From: Zygnema cylindricum
Lineage: Eukaryota > Streptophyta > Zygnematophyceae > Zygnematales > Zygnemataceae
NCBI GenBank assembly: GCA_037447655.1
Contig: JBBHKE010000495.1
Location: forward strand, 1 to 16,367
DNA length: 16,367 nucleotides
Reading direction: 5' to 3'
Shown: piece by piece, positions 8,438 to 16,367 of the stretch
Position numbering within the stretch: position 1 is the first letter of the stretch
Layout: the number at the start of each line of letters is the position of its first letter
Position numbers and translations under genes: made by a program
Notes under the pieces: model-generated
Told to the model about the DNA's origin: nothing
Seen by the model: only the letters and a program-made list of their open reading frames with translations
The model's database searches: none

Positions 8438-10092
8438 TCACTCCTCGGACGCCTTCACAGGTTCCTCCACCAATGTGAACCGAAACTGAGCAAGATGCTC
8501 ATCTCCTGCGTCACAAAATTTTGGACAATGCATCGGAATTTCATCACTCCAAATTGACCATTCAGGAAGTTTTTTTCCGTCAATTTACTGGCAATGTGAC
8601 ACACGATAATCATCAAGCCTGACTCAGGATTCTTAGGATTCCTGAAGTAGTAATGAAACATAAACAAACAACAGAGATAAACACTCACCAAATGTAAGGA
8701 AGCTTCCTGGTGACACTTCCGTGACAGAACCCGGCCTCAGCCGTCTGTCACCAACAAATGTTCCATTTGTACTGTCCAGGTCTGTGACGTATAGCTTGGC
8801 GCCCTTCTTCTCCAGACGAGCATGACAACCAGACACTGAAAAAGGAAAATCAAGTCAACCGCAACAAACGTGGTTCAGTTGTTGGTATGACATTTAAAAT
8901 CAAAACATAACAACTTCAATCATTCAAGCTATTTAAGATTCCTGAACTCCAGACTATAGGAACTACATCATCATTTTATTCCTTATCACAACTAATTACA
9001 TAAACTGAAATTATAAATCGTAAGAAAACAATCATGCTTGAAAGACGGACACAGTAAACATAGCTATCAACATTGTACGTGAAAAGTGAAGGAGACCACA
9101 AAGAATCCTGAAATTGACTAACCAGTTAAGAATCATGTATACTGAGCCCACACTCCCATCAGTTTCCTTACCAGTTGCGACAGGGATAACAATGTCGGCC
9201 TTGTCACCTACTCTTCCAAGAACTGCCGAATCCTGTAAACACGAATCACAAAGCAAATTCGTCAACAAAAACAAAAAAAAAACAAAACTGAAAAGATGAC
9301 AACCTTTTAGAAACACAGAACCGCTTCGCATTGTAGGTCCAGTTGAATCTACCCGTGTAAAGACCATCATGGTAAACAGAGAGGAAGATGAAACTTCTCA
9401 TCACACTGACTCTGTAAGTCATTCATTACACTTGACGGAAGAAAATACCGCCATCATATGCTCTCTCCATTAGATGCAAACAATCACCTTTTTTAACATA
9501 TTTCACAAGATACACGCTCACAAAAGGGAAGAACATGCAGCCGTACCAAATTCAATACAATGGGGCCGACGGCAGCCACCTTTTCCTCCAGATGAGATGA
9601 GTCACCATCACCTGCAAAAGGAACACAAAGAAATGAATGTTTCTCAGTAACTGCATGACTTTTACAGTCCTTCAAAGGGAGGATTAATACACTCCTCACA
9701 GATGCTATTTGTCAACAATAAAATTAAGCAAGCAGACAGGAAGTGAGCTTATGAATATAAGCTATTAATTTTCATGAAAAAAAGAGTATTCAAGTCAAGT
9801 ACATGAAATGTCACTGAATCCGGGGTTCCTTACCTGCAGGCTCAAGAACCCAACGGAGAGATGCTTGTGGACTTGCGGAGGTAGTTGTAGCTGAAGCTGC
9901 ATATTGAGCTGAAAATCTCAAGCTTTTTGGCAAAGAAGTCTTGAAAGGAGGAGTAGCCTTCCTTCCAGTTAATCTCAGTCTACAGACCAAATCCTGGCAC
10001 TTCGCTGATTGAACTTTATTCATCAATCGAGCTGTTCCACTGGAGAAATTCACGGCAAAAGCCGCAGATGGAAGAGATGTGAGGGCTTCCAT
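8438..10092 (-). CDS. Gene B: small plastid-type FHA-domain protein (5 exons)
   Basis: Exons on the - strand are 10092-9834, 9611-9547, 9232-9172, 8835-8689 and 8505-8438 (TGA at 8440-8438), with introns of 222, 314, 336 and 183 bases, all GT-AG. Phases 1, 0, 1, 1 match at every junction, giving 600 nt and 199 residues. Residues 1 to ~70 (MEALTSLPSAAFAVNFSSG...) are rich in Ser, Ala and basic residues like a chloroplast transit peptide. The FHA domain spans about 82-190: W83, G114-R115, S130-G-C-H133 and N152-G153-T154 are the classical fold and phosphothreonine-contacting positions, all present. Exons 3 to 5 carry the core and the last exon ends ...VKASEE. Family knowledge: FHA domains bind pThr peptides. 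The closest match I recall is the Arabidopsis chloroplast SMAD/FHA protein At2g21530. There is no kinase or other catalytic domain, so it is a reader or adaptor. The ATG at 10092 was chosen as the first in frame. Confidence 0.88.
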
Positions 10093-10860
10093 TTTCAAGA
10101 TAGGAAGTAAGTTAACTTACAGATAGACGGTTTGTATAATCTAAACACTTTCGCTTACAATGAAAGTAAGCCGAAAGTTGCCCTGGCTCGAGGTGTACGA
10201 TGTTCCTTCCAGACAATGTTATTTGAACAAAATACTTAATAGGAAAGAGGCCTCAGTAGAAACACTCTAAAAATGTGAGATGCTGGAATTGCTACTGCAG
10301 ATGAGCTTTTTCAATATTGCAATCTACAAACGTCCTGTGTACCGTTTGTCGAAGGAGCATCAGAAGCAACTGTATGAAACTATGAATGACAGCTAAAAAT
10401 GTTATGTTAGGACAAATTACATCCTTTTCATGATGTCTGTATCCGTATGTTTCCAGTAATAAAGTACAGTTTTGGCCAGTGGATGTGTACAAGGAGCAGC
10501 GTAACGGTATTGTTTCTGACTCGATTCTGGGAGCAGTATCGCTAAAAACGTATGTTGTGAGGAATGCGGAAATCCGTATTGCATCGAGAAATCCGTATGT
10601 AGATGAAAGTCTAGAAATTATCTTTGCTAGTCAGTGAAAAGTATCTTCCAGCGAAAACTGCAAGATCAATCAGAGTCGAGCCTTATAGGATTGATTCTCT
10701 GATGACCTGGCGTCCAAAGATTGGTTTACGATTGGTGAGTAAGCTGACATGTCGGATGGCAATGGTAGACTTCCGGGCCAATATCAGCTTCTCTTGCGAT
10801 TGGACGAGTGGGGCTGATAATGATTTGCAATTTTGCATCGCCCAATTTAAATTGAACTGA
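10093..10860. other. 5' flank of gene B, no gene seen
   Basis: It should contain the promoter of gene B (read right to left). A TATA-like GATTATACAA on the - strand lies near 10132-10141, but only ~40 bases before the ATG, so it is doubtful unless the 5' UTR is very short. A 6-bp hairpin, ACTTTC with GAAAGT, lies near 10147-10167. Open frames at 10292-10492 and 10624-10967 look like chance. Confidence 0.35.
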
Positions 10861-10969
10861 AGAACTAGAGAGGTGAACACCATCACAACTTTATTAGAAT
10901 AAAGTGCGGTATTGCACGCACAAAAGGAGCATAGTTGTTTCAAATCGTGTTTTACGCACGATTCCAACG

Positions 10970-11290
10970 CGCGAATAATACGTAGAAATCGGAAGGACGA
11001 TTTAAAAAAATAGCTAATGAATGTGAATCCGTACTATTTCGTACATGAAAAAAAATGAATTTTACATGTACCGCAGTTTGTACATTTTTCGTACAATTTC
11101 CGTCTCTTTTCGTAATAGTCCGTACATTTCTGTTAAATCCCGTGTGATGCCGTAAAAGCTTTGTTCAGTTTACCGGACAGAAAGCACTAATACGTGCAAC
11201 GTATCTCTTCGTCAAATCTCGTACAATTCCGTAAGAAAACCGCATAGTTAGCTACCGTAAATTGCCCGTTCAGTTTACCGGACAGAAAGT
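10970..11290. repeat. CGTAC-rich block with ~105-bp degenerate tandem unit
   Basis: The 22-base core starting GTTCAGTTTACCGGACAG and ending AAAG occurs identically at 11163-11184 and 11268-11289, 105 bases apart. Each copy is preceded by similar, diverged sequence with CGTAC, CCGTA and CGTAA words, and more such words extend left to about 10975. CpG-containing words are frequent here although the surroundings are AT-rich. It is probably a decayed satellite or non-autonomous transposon. Confidence 0.6.
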
Positions 11291-12544
11291 ACATCACGTT
11301 TTTCTACTATTTTTTCAAAAGTCCCGAATAATACGGAAAAATCGAAAAAAATGAAAAAATCGCACGATTTTAACAACTATGAAAAGGACTATAAAGGTAC
11401 TGTACTGTGGTGAGCTGAGAGCATGAATGATACACATTTTTTTTTCAGGGCTCTCGAAATAAGGGGTTGGAAAGTACACCCACGAGCTTCATAATTGAGA
11501 GGGCAAACTGAGTGGAAGGTCTTTCTAGAGATCTACACCTAATTAGAGAGGTTAGCGAGGAATAAAAACAGTTCAATCGGAGACGTTCATACTACTCAAT
11601 CCAATGAACCTCGATAACCGCATTGAAATAGAGTGAAATAGACAAATGTTAAGAGTTTAGACCTTCTAACATTATACTTCAAAGTTAAAACATTGAAAAC
11701 TAAAATGCACGTCGACTATATAGTGTGCGGTGCACTCTTTATAATAATTGCATTATACGAGTTTAACAAAATAGTGAATTTATCGTTGTTTTATAAATAC
11801 AAAATTTTATTTTTAGGCATTACAATGTCATATAGTTATAAAAAGGAGCACGTGAACGTGCGACCAAACTAATCATAAAATTCAACTTTTTGTGCGTCTC
11901 GTGCAAATAATAGCATAGTAAGTATAAAAATTGACGAACTTTCAAGGTTAAAACGACTTGTAATACACATTCAATTTTTCTAAAAGTCAAATAAAATAAT
12001 AGCGGCTTTAAAACCACGTCAGTATGTTTACAATTAATAATCTAAAAAAAACCGACAAATTTAAAATAATTATTAACCCCGTTTTTAGCAGAACAATCAA
12101 ACCTTTTAACTCACATTATACATTGTCAATCATACATTTTGTTGCCACGTCAACAGTCTAACTTTGCCACGTTAAAAAAAAAAAAAAAAAAAATTGTTAA
12201 GAAATTCCATAGATTGTTTAAAAACTCAGAGATGGTTCAAACGTTCCGGGTGGTTTTCACATTCATCAAAATTTTAACGTGTTGTATAAGTACAAGTAAA
12301 TATTCTACATATGCACGATTTTTATAAAAAATAAGATTAAAAAAAAAAAATTTGAAAACCACAAACAATGACTTATAAAAAAATGAAAAGGATTTTCAAC
12401 ATAGTTTCAATTGTTTAAAAATTCACACAAGTTTATGAATCAATGACATAAGGCTCAAAAATTATTTTTGTGAATCGATAATTTGTTACCCATAGATGAT
12501 TTAATTATTGTTATGCATTATGATACATTTCTCATAACTTATAC

Positions 12545-12582
12545 ATATATATATAAAAATATATATATATATATATATATAA
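12545..12582. repeat. AT dinucleotide microsatellite
   Basis: An interrupted (AT)n run, TATATATATA then AAAA then a longer (TA)n run. It lies in non-coding AT-rich DNA. Confidence 0.85.
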
Positions 12583-12692
12583 ATACAATGTAGATTTTGT
12601 CCTACCGGTAAGCAATTTTAATATGTCAATGGATAATATGCATATCCGTCCGTGATTTATACATACGGTTTATATTTTACACTGGATGACAA

Positions 12693-12722
12693 AAAAAAAA
12701 AAATTATAATAATAATAATAAA
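12693..12722. repeat. A run plus (AAT)n microsatellite
   Basis: A run of A followed by TTATAATAATAATAATAAA-type trinucleotide repeats. It could be the old poly(A) tail of a retroposed copy, but no source sequence is recognisable to its left. Confidence 0.7.
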
Positions 12723-13426
12723 ACATGAGAGAGATAAACAACTTAAAAGTTTGTGAATCATAAATATAATTTTCAATGGTGTTACGGAATATCGCGATAT
12801 CGTGAGGTGCGTTTTTCAATGATTAAATGATAAAATATGGATAAAAATTGGCCATTTTCAAAGTTTTAACGCTAACATTTCACCGTTTATTTAAACGATC
12901 AATATTTGGGAAAAATACACATGTAGGAAACAAATTCTCGATCGATTCAAAAAATGTTGACATGTAACATAAAAGGTGTAGAGTGTTATTCCATAACGGA
13001 AGACGCGACAATAATTAGCAACTTGGACGTAACACGCGTCATATGTCCACGAGGTTTAGATCAACTAATATTTTTATGTGCATCATTGTTTAGCAAACGA
13101 TACATTATGATATAGCTTCACAATTTGATGCAAATTAAAAAAAAAATCACAAAATGTACACTTAAAAATCCCTTTTTAAACAAATTGTTTACGATTTTTT
13201 CAATTGCCCATCTATAAAGTTTTATTTGTAAATTGTGTGGTTTTTATTTTTATGTCCACTCAACAATTACCTTATCAAAATGACCATTTCAACCACGACT
13301 GTTTTTTTCTCTCTTTTCCAAGCTTTTTACTTTTTTCTTTAGCGTATACAGTGGTAAGAATTTGAATGGTCGATGGTTACCCACATCAACACGAAATCCA
13401 AAAAATACACTCACGCTTTGGCTTGA

Positions 13427-13451
13427 TGCACCAAATGGTTTATTTGGTGCA
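13427..13451. repeat. Perfect 10-bp hairpin
   Basis: TGCACCAAAT (13427-13436), loop GGTTT, then ATTTGGTGCA (13442-13451). The pairing does not extend beyond the arms. It could be a cruciform or a factor-binding dyad, with no context to choose. Confidence 0.8.
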
Positions 13452-15230
13452 CAAACCATGTTAACAACGTCTAAAGGTAAATAAAAGTTTACGTAAGCTT
13501 TGATTTTTCAAATATAAAAAATGTTTGAAAGTGATTTCCCACTAACCGAAAAAAGGCATCAGTTTTGTAATTTTCAAGTATGGTGAAAAGTCAATGCGAG
13601 GTGTCCCAAAATATTTTTTCGGTACCGACAAAAAATATATAGCAAAATACAATTGTTGCACAATCTATGACTAAAACGTCAGCGCTGCCCTCATCGCGAT
13701 ATGTTTATTTTAATGACGTAAAGATACGGTACGATTTGGTACAGCTAAGTAGCGCAATTGTTATTGCAAACATTACATGGTACCAAACAATGATAGTTGT
13801 GGGATACGACAACAACTTTTAGATTGCTGGTGTGTGCATGCAACCAAACAAAACCATTTGTCGGTGTAAAAATGCGAAAAGAAATTGAGGAGCACGTCAT
13901 TTAAATTTAGTGTTGATTCACTTATAGTGCCAAACACTCCAAGTTTATCTTTCACTAACAGTTTTGATATTACAACAACCGACAACATTCATGGTATTTG
14001 CAAGATAAACTTTGTGCAATAATTTTAACTTACTGTTTAACTTCAACTTCTCCCTTAGGTTGGGGTTGGTGGAGCAAATTCGAGTCGCGATTAAAAAATC
14101 TCCAATAAATTCATCGGTGAATATTGTCAGGGGCGTAGTCATGACCTTTACATAACAATAATTTTCGTACTTATGTAAGTGTTAGGCCATGTGTTTCACA
14201 TGTTGGAGAGGCTTTTGGTTACAAAATGTGTGGCTTATAAGTAAAAAGATTTATAGGTAACACTTATGTTATATAAATTTTTAATACATAGAATAAACAA
14301 TAAAGTTGAGATCTTATCCAAAACTCTTTGAGTTTGTTTGCCATGCAAATTCGGAAGGTCGTGACGCAATAAAATGTCAGAAAACCTTCGCAAAATCAAA
14401 ACAAACAAAAAGTCGATAAATGAAATATTGATGCATTCTTTACTCCTAACATACAAAAAGGTTATATATATTACTCATAAATAGCTCTCCTCTCCTCCAC
14501 TCCGTTTATCTAACAAACTAAAAGCCTAAGAACTGTCACTATTCCAAACAATAATAAATAAAATTAATACAACTTTTTATTCCCTATTCGCTTTATCATC
14601 TTTGCTTGAATAAAAACATAAGATGGTGAAAACAATCTAAAAAAATTGAGAATAAAAACTTTTATAAGTCCTATATTGTGTGTTAGAAAAACACACTAAT
14701 CTGGTTGAAACTAAATTAATAGTTTAATGCTTAAAAATTTATGTTAGTCGCAAAAAATGTTTCGCCTTTATTTATGGGTATTCTTTTTTGGAAAGATTCG
14801 TGATATGTGGTAGGTAGGTGCACCTAAAATACACGGTAAAGAATAAAACTTAACAAACAATAGACGACCACAAACCACCCGACCCAAATTTGCGGAGATG
14901 TTATGTTGGCATATATATTTGTTGATGATCTACTTATAAATTATCGCTAACATGAAACGTGGGTCATAAAATTATAGTTATGAGATATCGAGAACCACTA
15001 CTTTCACACAAATACACGTTATCGTCTTTCGAAGTTGAAAAGAACAGTGACATATACAACAACCTTGTGTGATATAGGATGGTTTAGAGTTTATGCAACA
15101 ATCTTATTGTTTGGGTGAAGGCTAACTCACTTTGCATGTATGTGCATTGTAGTTATTTTCACAAATAAATGACGGTGAACCAATATTATTTCGATATATT
15201 GTTGATTTATGCACTTACCTTATGGGTGTT

Positions 15231-15450
15231 ATGCGTTACAGATTTATTTACTTACTAGAAGGATATTATCAAACTCCTATTGCTGGCGACGATGTGTAAA
15301 AAACTACGTTTAACACAGGGATTAAGCATTTTCAATGGAAGATTTTGCCTTTGGTTTAGCAATAATATAAATATTTATTAGTAACGAAAACACGACACTT
15401 GTTTTAAAGCATTTTGTTGTCTACATGGGAATTGTAGAGGATTTAGAGAT
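15231..15450 (+). pseudogene. Relic of Ty3/Gypsy-type reverse transcriptase
   Basis: The + strand frame at 15231 reads RYRFIYLLEGYYQTPIAGDD, then V, a TAA stop at 15297-15299, then KTTFNTGIKHFQWKILP. After a one-base frameshift near 15350 it gives an FGLA block. This matches the family order of Ty3/Gypsy reverse transcriptases, in which a LDL.GY.Q block is followed by KT.F.T, a FQW block and LPFGL. Where the catalytic YxDD should follow (about 15418-15440) the frame reads VVYMGI, so both aspartates are gone. The copy is clearly dead. I could not find the integrase, protease or clear LTRs. Confidence 0.62.
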
Positions 15451-16050
15451 ACTTAAAATTCGTTTATATTGTTTCACGGGGTTGTTAACTTTTTAACGTG
15501 ATTTGTAACGTTTCCTTAAACTTTGATAATATTTTATTTTTACTTCACAATTAATCCATTAACAGGATAAAGTGTTTATGGACATATAGAGCCCTATATT
15601 GATTATAAAAAAAGTCATCGAATCGGTTGTATGAGTAAAGTTTGGACCTTGATCAGTTCGGAAAATCGACAACCGATTTGAGTCGGATAATAAAAAATAA
15701 CATTACCAACGAGGCATGTGTGTATATCTATAGCATGGAAAAGAAGAGTGTGTGTGATGGGAATAAATTATGATAAGTTTTTGTTTATGAGAAAATGTCT
15801 AACATTTATAGCGATGGGGCAAAGGGTTAAAACGTGAAAATCAGGGACAAAATGATTAAACAAGGTTGTACCGTTGGCACTTCTGGTGTTAGGCGTGTAG
15901 ACTTTCGACCCAACCTTTGGAAGCATGCCCGTCTTTGCCTCTTTGGGCGTCTATCGACGTCGCACGAACGTCTACACGTCATTTCTGTATCCCGTTGCAA
16001 TCATAGTTCAAAAGTAAGCGTTTCTATTGTAGGCCTTTTGTAGGCGCCTT
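15451..16050. other. Right flank of the retroelement relic, no gene seen
   Basis: There is no supported coding sequence. A CpG- and GC-richer island around 15880-15990, with repeated CGTC/GACG words, stands out from the AT-rich surroundings and may be the remnant of an LTR or other repeat. The 69-codon open frame across it (15834-16043) has no recognisable motif. Confidence 0.4.
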
Positions 16051-16230
16051 TATCGTAAGTTGTGTTATAGGCTTTTCACGTGATTATATTAAATCGCTAC
16101 TTTGATCAACGACAGTCCGATTGTCCAAATCCGACGATAGTCCTATCGTAAGTTGTGTTATGGGTTTTTCATGTGATCTTCTTAGATCGCTACTTTGACT
16201 AGCGACAGTCCGATCGTCCAAATCTGACGG
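16051..16230. repeat. 93-bp tandem repeat, two diverged copies
   Basis: Copy 1 (16051-16143) and copy 2 (16144 to about 16230) both start TATCGTAAGTTGTGTTAT and share ATCGCTACTTTGA, CGACAGTCCGAT and GTCCAAATC blocks. Most differences are transitions, often at CpG sites. Copy 2 contains a TCGCTA...TAGCGA hairpin that is imperfect in copy 1. It is probably the edge of a satellite or LTR sequence that may continue past the window. Confidence 0.88.
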
Positions 16231-16367
16231 CTTAAATAAAAAGTACCTCAAAACTCACAGAAAAATAAGTTTTTGTCCGAATGTTTTTCAAAATTTAGAC
16301 ATGACGTTTAATTCTCTATCGATCGATGTGCAACTCAACCCTGTTACTATTTTTTTTTTCATTTTGC

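Larger units (their letters stand above)
11400..15180. other. AT-rich gene desert
   Basis: I see no supported gene. All open frames are short, AT-driven and without recognisable motifs. The region contains a 20-base A run near 12174-12193, an AT dinucleotide microsatellite, an AAT microsatellite, a 12-bp palindrome ATATCGCGATAT (12789-12800) and a 10-bp hairpin at 13427-13451. It is probably made of eroded transposable elements. Confidence 0.5.

Noticed and set aside
14900-14943. FVDDLLI motif on the + strand, like a copia reverse transcriptase YVDDLL box
   Set aside because: The flanks show no other reverse transcriptase blocks, and this string is easy to get from AT-rich DNA.
15834-16043. 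69-codon + strand frame
   Set aside because: It has no motif and runs into the 93-bp repeat region. It looks like chance in a GC-richer island.

Overview
The window looks like nuclear DNA of a land plant. The evidence is two multi-exon genes with GT-AG introns, both encoding proteins with plastid-type N-termini and plant-type domains, set in AT-rich flanks with microsatellites, minisatellites and a decayed retroelement. The species cannot be named from the sequence. No bacterial-style operons, CRISPR arrays, rRNA or tRNA genes were seen.

Layout. (1) 1-2059 is the 5' flank of gene A. It holds a degenerate ~19-bp minisatellite (about 129-275), a long imperfect inverted repeat (422-562), a G-box and a pair of oppositely oriented telo-boxes. 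(2) 2060-6456 (+) is gene A, reconstructed here from three exons (2060-2210, 3706-4410, 5435-6456) that join in frame with two phase-1 introns. It gives a 625-residue protein with a transit-peptide-like N-terminus, a long low-complexity middle and a C-terminal four-helix domain resembling the AtpI/CGL160 family (chloroplast ATP synthase assembly). Intron 2 carries 47 uninterrupted CCCTCT units inside a 435-nt pure pyrimidine run. (3) 6457-8437 is the space between two convergent genes. It holds their 3' ends and a 29-bp tandem duplication. (4) 10092-8438 (-) is gene B, five exons and 199 residues: a small plastid-type FHA-domain protein with all the usual phosphothreonine-binding residues. (5) 10093-16367 is a gene-poor, AT-rich stretch with CGTAC-rich degenerate repeats, AT microsatellites, hairpins, a dead Ty3/Gypsy reverse transcriptase relic near 15.3 kb and a 93-bp tandem repeat at the right end.

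The genes are tail to tail and not co-transcribed. Both products are probably plastid proteins, one likely membrane-bound and one a phosphopeptide reader. Nothing in the sequence shows that they act together.

The most interesting signal is in gene A. The hexanucleotide array makes the template strand an uninterrupted run of G-quadruplex-capable GGGAGA units. A purine stretch in the exon just upstream (4275-4291) is perfectly complementary to the array, so the pre-mRNA could fold exon 2 onto intron 2 in many registers. All gene models come from reading splice sites and frames by eye and have no transcript support.
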